Source of the DNA: Salinimicrobium sp963739625
GTDB taxonomy: Bacteria; Bacteroidota; Bacteroidia; Flavobacteriales; Flavobacteriaceae
NCBI GenBank assembly: GCA_963739625.1
Contig: CAVUAU010000001.1
Location: 1 to 64,000 of the forward strand
Direction: 5' to 3'
DNA length: 64,000 nucleotides
Every line of letters starts with the position of its first letter. The first letter of the stretch is position 1. A program made the position numbers and the translations under genes. Positions 16,338 to 24,168 of the stretch are shown here, in pieces. The notes below the pieces were generated by a model. That model was not told the origin of the DNA. It saw only the letters and a list, made by a program, of their open reading frames with translations, and did not search any database.

Positions 16338-17904
16338 AATAAGTAAAGAAAATGAGTTTTTCTCTGACAGGATTAAAGGTTTGTATAACTTTAAAAATGA
16401 AGGAACGGTGCCAAGGATTGCATTTGCATTAAGTCTGCAATCAGGAAAAATTTTTGATTTAGAAAAGGAACAATCGATCAGTTCCGATGGTAGAGATTTT
16501 CGTGATGATAGAGGACTCTTTGGGACTATAATTGGAGAAGTTTCTAATACTATAATTTATAAGACTATTTTAGACCAGCACTACAACAAAAAGTCCTATG
16601 AAGATGAGTTTATTAAATTATTTAAACTTCATTTAAACCACGGTTTAGACATATGGAATAATAAAATTGAAAATGCTAACATATCCAAAGGCGACCACAT
16701 AGACATTCTTTTAAAGGTTATTAAAAATGGGATGGACTTAAGGAAGAACATTGTTAAAACAAACTTTTCCTCAAAAAACAATGTTGTCAAAGAGTTTCAA
16801 AATCTTTTATCTTTTGAATTAGGTCAAACAGCGGAAGGCGAAAATGTTGTAATAAGAATTAATGATTTAAGAGAGTTTGATAATAGAAATATTGCAATTG
16901 CAGGAATGGCAGGTTCAGGCAAAACGCAGTTAATGAAAGATATTCTTTATCAAATTGCTAAAAACACTAATAATGAACTCAAGTTTATCTTCTTTGATTA
17001 TAAAGGAGAAGGAAACCCAGAGCAATTAAAGCCTTTTTTAGATGCTACAAAATGTGAGTTTGTTGATATTGTTAATGATGGAGGTATTGAGTTTAATCCA
17101 TTTTTGTCTATAAATCTTGACGAAAGACAAAGACCTTTCAGCATTAGAGCTTTTGTTGATACTATATCGACTTTCGTTCCTAGAATGGGCGTGAGTCAAG
17201 AGAATATTTTAATTACTCTGATTAATGATTTACTAGACACCAAAAATGGTACATATCCCACAATTTCAGAATTATTTGAGGAATTAGAAAATTACTATGA
17301 GGAAAACAATATTAGGCAGGATACCTTATATTCAATCATTCGTGATTTGTCTACAAACATCTTTAATTGTGACCCCAGTAATCCAAACATTTTAGATAAA
17401 AGTTTATATCTCAATCTTCCACCGGCATTATCAGACACTTTGAGACAGTTAGTTGTGTTTTTGTTATTGAGATATTTCAATTCCTATTTTAGCTCTACCA
17501 ACGATTGCGAACCACAAGACCATATTTTCCCATTACGCTATGTAATTGCAATTGATGAAGCTCATATATACTTAAAAAATAAAAATGCTAGAAAAGCACT
17601 TGAGGAACTTTTGAGACTATTAAGGTCAAAAGGTGTTATAATCGTTATGCTTTCACAAGGAGTTGAAGACTACAAAACGAAAGACTTTGATTTTGCTTCA
17701 CAAGTAAAACTTCCTATTTGTTTAAATGTTCAAAACAAGGACTACAAAGCCATTAGTAATTTTGTTGGTACACCAAGCAGTAAATACAAATTGGAGACAG
17801 AAATTAAAAAATTAGAATCAGGAAAAGGACTTATCAATATTGGGGAACCGAAAATGATCGAATTAAGACAATGGTGGAAAACAAAAAAAGATGAAATTAT
17901 ATAA
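16327..17904 (+). CDS. DndE-like domain fused to HerA/FtsK-type ATPase
   Basis: A 525-aa protein. Residues 1-115 resemble DndE, a DNA-binding subunit of phosphorothioation systems: RIRISKENEFFSDRIKGLYN at the start, IAFALSL, and FKLHLNHGLDIWN near 97-110. Residues 165-520 form a HerA/FtsK-like translocase with Walker A GMAGSGKTQL (192-201), KFIFFDYKGEGNPEQ, and Walker B RYVIAIDEAHIYL (403-415). LLRSKGVIIVMLSQGVED follows as a sensor-like segment. In classical loci DndE is separate and the HerA-like DptH/DndH belongs to the restriction arm, so this fusion joins recognition and motor functions. Last gene of the operon; 11-nt overlap upstream. Confidence 0.85.
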   Translation: MRIRISKENEFFSDRIKGLYNFKNEGTVPRIAFALSLQSGKIFDLEKEQSISSDGRDFRDDRGLFGTIIGEVSNTIIYKTILDQHYNKKSYEDEFIKLFKLHLNHGLDIWNNKIENANISKGDHIDILLKVIKNGMDLRKNIVKTNFSSKNNVVKEFQNLLSFELGQTAEGENVVIRINDLREFDNRNIAIAGMAGSGKTQLMKDILYQIAKNTNNELKFIFFDYKGEGNPEQLKPFLDATKCEFVDIVNDGGIEFNPFLSINLDERQRPFSIRAFVDTISTFVPRMGVSQENILITLINDLLDTKNGTYPTISELFEELENYYEENNIRQDTLYSIIRDLSTNIFNCDPSNPNILDKSLYLNLPPALSDTLRQLVVFLLLRYFNSYFSSTNDCEPQDHIFPLRYVIAIDEAHIYLKNKNARKALEELLRLLRSKGVIIVMLSQGVEDYKTKDFDFASQVKLPICLNVQNKDYKAISNFVGTPSSKYKLETEIKKLESGKGLINIGEPKMIELRQWWKTKKDEII

Positions 17905-18021
17905 GACAAGCTTAAAGCCAAACACATTTCCAATTCACACCAGCTTAGACACAAGTCAAAAGATTGCAAAAGAGTATGTCTTTGCCAAAACTGAACAACA
18001 AGCTGAAAGGGAAAAGTCAGT

Positions 18022-18163
18022 GCCCAACAACGCATCTTCGCAATTGTGGCCGTCGGGCCGTTGAGCTGAAAGAAAGTTTAAGAGAAATCAGGAACTATAA
18101 AACTAAATCGGACAAATCCGCGCCCCATACTCCGCCAACTGGCGATAATCGAGACCGTTAGGT
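18022..18163 (+). other. attC-like element 2 between the Dnd-like operon and the NACHT gene
   Basis: A 142-bp segment begins with GCCCAAC (fits RYYYAAC) and ends with GTTAGGT (fits GTTRRRY), the two outer cores of integron attC sites. TCGCAATTGTGG near the 5' end is partly complementary to CCAACTGGCGA near the 3' end. The reading frame that crosses it (17964-18161) is not a credible gene. Confidence 0.55.
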
Positions 18164-18188
18164 GTAATTTTTTACAAAAATCCAGTTA

Positions 18189-20030
18189 ATGAATGAAATT
18201 GAAACGATTTTTACTCAAGCTTTAATTAAAAGTTTTATTGAAAAAGGGGTCAAAAGTGTATCATCACTTTTTGAAACCCAAATCAAAAAAGTTAACAGTG
18301 TTGCCAAGAAAAAGCTTGAGAACAATGATTACAAATATTTCCGTGAAAATTATGATTTAGAAATTTCAGAAAATGAAGTTCTTAAACACCTCAAAAGTAA
18401 TTTTGATGCTGCCCAAACTTGGGCAAATGAAGTGAATTTCTCTACTGCAATTTCATCAAAAAAATTGAACAATATTTTTGTTGATATTGATTTACACTTA
18501 TCCCCAATTAAAACCAGATTTGACTCAGAGGAGTTAACACGAACGATAAACAGTAAAAACTTAATAAAGGATTTTACCAAAAATAAAATAGTTTATGGTG
18601 GAGCTGGCGCAGGAAAAACTACATTAATAAAGAAAATTTTCAAAGAAGTTATTAAAGGAAAGAATGATTTTTCATTTCCGGTTGTAATTAGATTTAGAGA
18701 ATTAGATTATGAAAATGAGAATTACAAAAAGTATGGATTATTCAAAATATTAGTTGATTTAATTGGAATAAATATTGCTTTTCCAGAGAAGTTTATTGAG
18801 GACTTTTCAAGTGAATATCACTACATTATTAAAAATACTATAATTGAATTTTTTAATGACTGTGAGGTACTTCTTATTGCAGATGGATTTGATGAAATCC
18901 CAGACAACAACCTTAAAAAACGGATTGAAAGAGATTTTAATTCACTTGCACTCGAATTAAAGGAATCAAGATTTATATTAACTTCAAGAAGTAATGATTT
19001 CCAACTATTATTACCTAACACAAATGTTTATGAAATCTGCTCTTTAAATGATAAACAAATCAAACTCCTAATAGGAAAATGGATTTCAAGCAAAAAAAAG
19101 GCAAAAGAGTTATTTGATAAAATTAAATCTTCGCCATATTATGATACAACAATGAGACCTCTTACTCTTTCTCATCTTTGCGCGATATATGAAAGAAAAC
19201 AAACTATACCACCAAAACCTAGGTATATTTATGACTTCGTTTTAAATTTATTATTAGAAGCATGGGATCAGCAAAGAAGTATAGTGAGACAATCTGATTA
19301 CGCAGATTTCTACATTGAAAAGAAAAAAGAATTTTTAGGCCATTTATCATTCTGGCTATCTTATCAATTAGGTAAGAATGTTTTCGATGGAGATGATATT
19401 AGAAAATGTTATAAGCAAATACATCGATCTCACAATCTACCGACTTCTCAAGCCAAAAAAGTAGTAATTGAGCTTGAAAACCATACAGGAATTTTTATTC
19501 AAACTGGATTTAATTCTTTTCAATTCTCTCATAAATCTTTGCAAGAGTTTTTAACTGCAAAATATCTTTCTGCCCTTCCAAGAATTCCTGACATTGAAGT
19601 TTTGAATAGACTACCTAATGAAACAGCAATTATGGTATGTTTATCTTCAAATCCAAATTATTATTTTCAAGAATTCAATCAGTATTTTAAGCATTATAAC
19701 GAGCATTTTTGGTATGTATTTTTTAATCGACTTATCGAAGAAAAGCCAGACTTTACTGAGAATCCAGGAGTTTTAATATTCTTCCTAAATAATATGTGGG
19801 AAAATAAAAACTCGATTTTTCAGAAAATATTCTTGGTATTATTATCTCAAACTAACTTAAAAGTATCTATAAATCAATTTTTTAAAACTTATGATCTTAA
19901 CGGAACCTATCCAGATTATACTTCTTTTATATTCAAAGATTTGAAAATTCCAATAATGGAAAGAAACTATTACCCAGCACAGCTACATATTGATAGTGAA
20001 ACTTACGAAATCTTAAAAAACTACACCTAA
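18189..20030 (+). CDS. NACHT-domain NTPase (bacterial NLR-like)
   Basis: A 613-aa STAND-class protein. The N-terminal 130 residues are helical with no recognised effector. The NACHT domain has Walker A YGGAGAGKTTLIKK (136-149), Walker B VLLIADGFDEIP (near 228) and the sensor RFILTSRSNDF. The winged-helix part ends at FQFSHKSLQEFLTAKYL (about 440-456). A C-terminal 155-residue region is helical and short, without visible LRR or TPR units. Bacterial NACHT proteins are phage-defence sensors that oligomerise on infection. The gene lies alone between two attC-like elements and is AT-rich like the Dnd-like operon. The lack of an obvious effector is notable. Confidence 0.88.
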   Translation: MNEIETIFTQALIKSFIEKGVKSVSSLFETQIKKVNSVAKKKLENNDYKYFRENYDLEISENEVLKHLKSNFDAAQTWANEVNFSTAISSKKLNNIFVDIDLHLSPIKTRFDSEELTRTINSKNLIKDFTKNKIVYGGAGAGKTTLIKKIFKEVIKGKNDFSFPVVIRFRELDYENENYKKYGLFKILVDLIGINIAFPEKFIEDFSSEYHYIIKNTIIEFFNDCEVLLIADGFDEIPDNNLKKRIERDFNSLALELKESRFILTSRSNDFQLLLPNTNVYEICSLNDKQIKLLIGKWISSKKKAKELFDKIKSSPYYDTTMRPLTLSHLCAIYERKQTIPPKPRYIYDFVLNLLLEAWDQQRSIVRQSDYADFYIEKKKEFLGHLSFWLSYQLGKNVFDGDDIRKCYKQIHRSHNLPTSQAKKVVIELENHTGIFIQTGFNSFQFSHKSLQEFLTAKYLSALPRIPDIEVLNRLPNETAIMVCLSSNPNYYFQEFNQYFKHYNEHFWYVFFNRLIEEKPDFTENPGVLIFFLNNMWENKNSIFQKIFLVLLSQTNLKVSINQFFKTYDLNGTYPDYTSFIFKDLKIPIMERNYYPAQLHIDSETYEILKNYT

Positions 20031-20032
20031 CA

Positions 20033-20159
20033 CGGTGTAACGCTATAAACTGATATTGTCCAAAAAGTTTAAATTTCGAAAGTAGGGACAAATCAATTGA
20101 GCTGATGAGTCGGTTTCCCTACTCCCGTAGTTTTGGTAATCAATACCGTTGTACACAAG
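20033..20159 (+). other. attC-like element 3 after the NACHT gene
   Basis: Outer arms GTGTAACGC (20033-20041) and CCGTTGTACAC near the 3' end are roughly complementary. An internal perfect inverted repeat AGTAGGGA (20081-20088) / TCCCTACT (20116-20123) forms a second stem. The 3' end ACCGTTGTACACAAG parallels those of elements 1 and 2. Confidence 0.5.
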
Positions 20160-20182
20160 TTAAAAAACAAAGCAAAAAAGGA

Positions 20183-20623
20183 ATGAAAAATATAATTTAT
20201 CTATTAATCAGCTTTACATTATTAAGTTGTTCTACAAGTGATGATTCAAATTCAATCGTAGGAAAATGGAAATTACTCAGAATAACCAGTGATGGCACTT
20301 ATACTCCGGCATTAATGGACTATTCAGATAAAAATATCATTTACAATTTTACCTCTCACTATAGATCTAATATGGCAAGCGGATATGAATTAATAATTGA
20401 CGGAGAAGAAAACTCCGGTTACCAAAATGGTTCCTATGGGTATCAATTTAGAGAAGACTATTTGAATCCGGGGCCCTGGGGAGAAGATGATCAAAAGATT
20501 TTACTCGTCTCTATCAACGGCTCTAAATATAGCTACAGCTATAGCCCAAAAGATAGAATAATGATTTTAGGGCAATCCCACATAGAAGGAGGTAATGATT
20601 TTGTTTTTAAGAAAGTAAAATGA
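20183..20623 (+). CDS. Lipocalin-like lipoprotein
   Basis: Start at 20183 (MKNIIYLLISFTLLSCSTS) gives a 146-aa lipoprotein with lipobox LLSC. After the anchor, SIVGKWKLLRITSDGTY is the opening strand typical of Bacteroidota lipocalin-like domains, and the protein ends with DFVFKKVK. It is AT-rich, lies just right of attC-like element 3 and may be the cargo of a third cassette. Its ligand is unknown. A paralogous opening (QIVGSWSLYSS) recurs in the gene at 21540. Confidence 0.7.
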   Translation: MKNIIYLLISFTLLSCSTSDDSNSIVGKWKLLRITSDGTYTPALMDYSDKNIIYNFTSHYRSNMASGYELIIDGEENSGYQNGSYGYQFREDYLNPGPWGEDDQKILLVSINGSKYSYSYSPKDRIMILGQSHIEGGNDFVFKKVK

Positions 20624-20691
20624 AATTAGAAGAAGTGGCAGAAAAAAAAGAATCAAACTAGCTAAAAATTCCCATCAAAAATCCCATTAGC

Positions 20692-21147
20692 ATGAAACCA
20701 ACCACATATAGTGTCGCAGTCCTTTTTGTGCTCCTTTTTTCGTCATGTGCCTTACGCCCTATTCCGTCAGAACATAACCTGGTGCAAATGGAAAAGGAGA
20801 AGATCGATCTTGAGAGCCTTGGAAACGGCAATGTCCTCATCTATAATGACGCCAACATTCTTCATACCGGCGATAATACTTCACAGTTAAACATCGTGTT
20901 GGACAATAAGAACCTGGGACAGCTACGGGCGAAAGATTATGTGATCGTGCACCTGGAGAACGGGAAGCACCAATTCAACCTACGGCACCTTGATCTTGTG
21001 AATATGCGAAGTGATCATGAGGTCACCGCGACGAATGAGCTGAAAGTAATACGAGTGAAACCTACAGTCACTTCAAACAAACTTGAGGTCACTAACCGGC
21101 TGCCCGATAACTGGGAGAAATACAGCTATATGGATCCCGGGAATTAG
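20692..21147 (+). CDS. Lipoprotein, function unknown
   Basis: A 151-aa protein with a lipoprotein signal (LFSSCALRP). The mature part contains NVLIYNDANILHTGD and DYVIVHLENGKHQFNLRHLDL, suggesting a small beta-rich domain that presents a ligand or binds a surface partner. No family is recognised. Base composition returns to that of the flanking chromosome here, so the accessory island ends before this gene. Confidence 0.6.
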   Translation: MKPTTYSVAVLFVLLFSSCALRPIPSEHNLVQMEKEKIDLESLGNGNVLIYNDANILHTGDNTSQLNIVLDNKNLGQLRAKDYVIVHLENGKHQFNLRHLDLVNMRSDHEVTATNELKVIRVKPTVTSNKLEVTNRLPDNWEKYSYMDPGN

Positions 21148-21238
21148 GCTGGGAAGTCAAACTCATCTCGAGCCTATCTAAAACCGGCATTTTGAAGCAG
21201 CTTTAAAAGATTACATTTACCCTGAAATTCAAGAACGA

Positions 21239-21469
21239 ATGAAAAAAAGAAATAAATATACCGGCCTGAGCATGTTGATATTCTTCGTGCTCTTTATTTT
21301 GATCCGCTTATTGCTGGACAGTCTTTTCCCCGGATGGAACGGAATTTTCAAAGCAATGTTTACAGGGGGAATGACCGCTATTTTATCTCCCAGGATTAGT
21401 AAAAGTCCCGCAGGTCAATATCAGCTCGCGTGGATCTTCCTGAAAAAACCCATTCCTGTGTCTTTTTGA
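21239..21469 (+). CDS. Small membrane protein, function unknown
   Basis: A 76-aa protein with a basic start (MKKRNKYTG), one strong hydrophobic helix at 10-30 and a weaker second one at 38-55. It is followed at 21491 by a perfect 27-bp palindrome. No family is recognised; it may be a true small gene because composition and start context match its neighbours. Confidence 0.5.
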   Translation: MKKRNKYTGLSMLIFFVLFILIRLLLDSLFPGWNGIFKAMFTGGMTAILSPRISKSPAGQYQLAWIFLKKPIPVSF

Positions 21470-21490
21470 TTCAGCCTATAAAATTCTATT

Positions 21491-21517
21491 AGCTTCAAAA
21501 ATGGCATTTTTGAAGCT
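21491..21517. repeat. Palindromic repeat CAAAAATGNCATTTTTG, best copy
   Basis: A perfect 27-bp inverted repeat with core CAAAAATGGCATTTTTG, extended on both sides by AGCTT/AAGCT. Further copies lie at 22071, 26206, 31721, 44470-44537, 49337, 51581 and 60199. Confidence 0.75.
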
Positions 21518-21539
21518 CCAATCTTTACTTTAACTCATA

Positions 21540-21989
21540 ATGAAAAAACTATTCCTCCTTCTATTACTAGTCCTTTTGCTTTCCTGTTCTTCAGAAGACA
21601 AGCCATCTAACCAGATCGTTGGCAGCTGGTCCCTTTATTCCTCCATAAGTGTGACAACAACCGGGGAAGAAATTGAAACCATGGCAGATGAATGTTCCCA
21701 ACAGTCCACAATTACTTTTAAAGAGAGCGGTAGTTTTGTCGAAAGTGACTACTACTACAATCCAAATACCCGGGAATGTGTTTTTAATGAAAGCGCTTTT
21801 AATCACCAAATGTTTTGGGAGGAGGTGTCTCAGGGACAGTACAGGATCTATAGTGAAGGCAGTACCGGGACTACCTTTGAAATGAATTTCCCCAACAAAA
21901 GTACTTTATGGATGATCGAGCCGGGTGAGCCTTATGAACGTGATGGCGTTACTATTGAATATTCGGCTCTTGTTTATAAGCGAGACTAA
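21540..21989 (+). CDS. Lipocalin-like lipoprotein
   Basis: A 149-aa lipoprotein (lipobox LLSCSSE). After the anchor comes IVGSWSLYSSISVTTTGEE, followed by beta-rich sequence ending SALVYKRD, the pattern of Bacteroidota lipocalin-like lipoproteins. Conserved-looking cysteines occur in MADECSQQS and NTRECVFNES and may form a disulfide. Similar in plan to the gene at 20183. Role unknown. Confidence 0.65.
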   Translation: MKKLFLLLLLVLLLSCSSEDKPSNQIVGSWSLYSSISVTTTGEEIETMADECSQQSTITFKESGSFVESDYYYNPNTRECVFNESAFNHQMFWEEVSQGQYRIYSEGSTGTTFEMNFPNKSTLWMIEPGEPYERDGVTIEYSALVYKRD

Positions 21990-22070
21990 CCGCGACCGAC
22001 GCGCTCCCTGTTGCCGCGGTTCCGGGGCAGCGAAATACCGCTTACTGTGGAAAAAGCGAGGAAATGATTC

Positions 22071-22087
22071 CAAAAATGTCATTTTTG
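22071..22087. repeat. Palindromic repeat, intergenic copy
   Basis: CAAAAATGTCATTTTTG, a perfect match to the core of the 21491 palindrome, between two small genes. Confidence 0.7.
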
Positions 22088-22171
22088 AAACTCTTCTTCT
22101 TCCGGTTTTTTAAGATGATCTTTCAGCTGAAATGACTAAATTTCTACGGAAGTAAAATATCATTCATAAAC

Positions 22172-22444
22172 ATGGAGATCACACACGTACAGGGCGGCAT
22201 GCGCGAATTTGAAAGAACCGGCATCTATCCCGAATATCTTTTCTTCAACCTGCCCGGCACAGGCCGGCACTGGACAATCAAAATCAAACAAACGCCACAA
22301 ACAGGGGTTTTAAGGAGCAAAGGCAGCATCCTTTATGAATACAACTTTGATGGAAATGTGTGTAAATTCAGGAAGGTCAAAAACGATGGTTCTTTTACAG
22401 CATGGAGGGAACCTGAAGCCATGATCCTGCAAATGAGAGATTGA
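22172..22444 (+). CDS. Hypothetical protein, 90 aa
   Basis: A soluble 90-residue protein (MEITHVQGGMREFERTGIYP start) with alternating hydrophobic pattern (LFFNLPGTGRHWTIKI, SILYEYNFDG), suggesting a small beta-sheet domain. No signal peptide and no family recognised. Codon use matches the chromosome. Confidence 0.5.
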   Translation: MEITHVQGGMREFERTGIYPEYLFFNLPGTGRHWTIKIKQTPQTGVLRSKGSILYEYNFDGNVCKFRKVKNDGSFTAWREPEAMILQMRD

Positions 22445-22485
22445 GGTTGAAAGATCACCGCCCCGGCTTTTGGTTCTGCGGTACC

Positions 22486-22872
22486 CTACATTCCACAGGA
22501 ACCTGCCACCGAAGCGGATCTTTTTGTTCTCTTCTCCATAAACTGCCTGCTGTACCAGGTGTAGCGCTGCAGCAAGGACAGCCGGTAAACCTTGACGCTG
22601 TCAACTCCCGCTTTGGCCAAAGCTGAACTCATCTGTTTTTCTTCTTCAGAAGTGAGCACGGGAATAAAGATCTCTTCGGAAACAACAGCTTTCAAAAAAG
22701 CCATTTTCAACGCCTCTTCTTCTGAAGCAGTAAATACCTGAGCCGGCTTTTCCTCCCAGTCTACCTGCAGGGCCGCCACCCCAAAGAGCTCTCTAAAGGT
22801 GACCGAAGCTCCCTGCTGCAGGAAATCTTCGGCTAAAAAGTCGAGCAGGTTGCTGTTGTATGTCTCTGTCAT
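22486..22872 (-). CDS. Hypothetical protein, about 128 aa
   Basis: Start at 22872 (MTETYNSNLLDFLAEDFLQQ) is favoured; an in-frame start at 22914 would add 14 residues. The protein is acidic and helical, contains ALKMAFLKAVVSEE and ends in a basic tail (FMEKRTKRSASVAG). No family recognised. A 27-codon reading frame encoding an apparent signal peptide precedes it at 22933-23016. Confidence 0.5.
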   Translation of the reverse strand: MTETYNSNLLDFLAEDFLQQGASVTFRELFGVAALQVDWEEKPAQVFTASEEEALKMAFLKAVVSEEIFIPVLTSEEEKQMSSALAKAGVDSVKVYRLSLLQRYTWYSRQFMEKRTKRSASVAGSCGM

Positions 22873-22932
22873 GATCTTTTCATTTGCACCAAAATTACCG
22901 GAAGCCTGCGACAAGAGGTGACGTCTAAAAAA

Positions 22933-23016
22933 TTAAAGTTGATCGCGGTTTCGGAGTTTAGCAGTGAACAATGAACCCGAAAAAATAAGCAACACGAGAA
23001 GTAGTAATCGTTTCAT
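22933..23016 (-). CDS. Tiny reading frame encoding a signal-peptide-like sequence
   Basis: A 27-residue frame beginning MKRLLLLVLLIFSGSLFTAK and ending at a stop just upstream of the gene at 22486-22914. It has a basic start and hydrophobic core like an export signal but no mature domain. It may be a remnant of a longer secreted protein or a leader peptide. Confidence 0.3.
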   Translation of the reverse strand: MKRLLLLVLLIFSGSLFTAKLRNRDQL

Positions 23017-23156
23017 AGCCACCGGTTTTAAATAATTTTTCCTGTAGATTTTTTCTACAAGCCTTATCTAAATGTAAGTTGTGTGTGTTTTCAGGCAGCT
23101 TTTAGAGAGTGACAATAGTCACCGCTAGAGGGAAGATTAATTCGGTTTAAAAAAGG

Positions 23157-24056
23157 CTATTCATTGTACCTGCTCAGGGTCGAGCTCAACTGCGCCACGA
23201 TCTCCTTTTTAAGGCTTTCGGGCTTGAGCACTTTGACCTGGTCTCCATAAGAAAGGATCTCCTGCCTGAAATCATAGGTGGGAATCAATTTATAACCAAA
23301 AATGCTTTCCTGCTCTGTTTCTTTAAGCAGTTGCTGCGAATGGTGTAGCGGCAGACTTTTGATGTACCTGCCCTCCCGAGGTGTAAAGGACAGCTGTACT
23401 TCGCACACCTTTTCTCCCGTGCCATTGATGATACCGAAAGCATAGCGGTATTCGGCCGCGGGATCATAATTGGGCGTCTCAAATTTCTTACTACTTATCT
23501 CCAGCCTTTCCAGGCGATCAAGCCCAAAGCTCTTAAAGATCATATCCTTTTTATCCCGGGCCAGCAGGTACCAACGATTGCGGGCTTCTTTGATCGCCAC
23601 CGGCTGCACCCGCCGCGTGGTGACCGAATCGTCATAGTAGCTCCTGTACCTGAAGTTGATTTCCCTGTTATTTCGAATGGCGTGGAGTAACCCGTGAAGA
23701 TGTTCGGTTCCCAAGGCCTTTCGTTGCTCCAGAATGACGTTATTTCTAAGGCTGCTCGACATGTCCAGCGCATTATACACCTCAAAGGCCTCCATGAGTC
23801 TCTCATTGTGAACCTCGTTTTCGTCCTCAACGATCTCGTAAGCCCTGAGCGAAGGATTGTAATTGATGACGATGTGGTAAAGCTGTTCGATCTCCTGAAC
23901 ATCCCGCTGAAAGGTGCGCAGGGAACAGCTGAGATAATCCTCAGAAAGTTCACTCTCATACTCCAGGAAATCCCGCAGTTGTTCAAAACTGCACGGCGTG
24001 CGGCGGAGTTTATTGATGATTAGCCTGTGGCGCTGAAGAGAAATTCGTTTTGACAT
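23157..24056 (-). CDS. WYL-domain transcriptional regulator
   Basis: A 299-aa regulator. The N-terminal winged HTH (ISLQRHRLIINKLRRTPCSF; SLRTFQRDVQEIEQLY) is followed by a WYL domain at about 130-210 (NFRYRSYYDD, ARNRWYLLARD) and a WCX-like C-terminal domain. WYL proteins bind small ligands or nucleic acids and often control stress or defence genes. It lies after the sulfatase gene at the end of the polysaccharide locus, but a 113-nt gap and opposite logic make a link to that locus uncertain. Confidence 0.88.
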   Translation of the reverse strand: MSKRISLQRHRLIINKLRRTPCSFEQLRDFLEYESELSEDYLSCSLRTFQRDVQEIEQLYHIVINYNPSLRAYEIVEDENEVHNERLMEAFEVYNALDMSSSLRNNVILEQRKALGTEHLHGLLHAIRNNREINFRYRSYYDDSVTTRRVQPVAIKEARNRWYLLARDKKDMIFKSFGLDRLERLEISSKKFETPNYDPAAEYRYAFGIINGTGEKVCEVQLSFTPREGRYIKSLPLHHSQQLLKETEQESIFGYKLIPTYDFRQEILSYGDQVKVLKPESLKKEIVAQLSSTLSRYNE

Positions 24057-24168
24057 ATCTTTTTGCTTACAGCATAAAGATATGCAAGTGCAGCGACAAT
24101 ACCTGTCGCTACTTTTCAGAAGAAGGTTTTTAAGTCTTTGTTTTATCCGCTAAGATGAAATCTTTCAG

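Noticed and set aside
17964..18161. 65-codon reading frame after the Dnd-like operon
   Set aside because: It lies across the palindromic attC-like element, has no domain pattern and no plausible start context.
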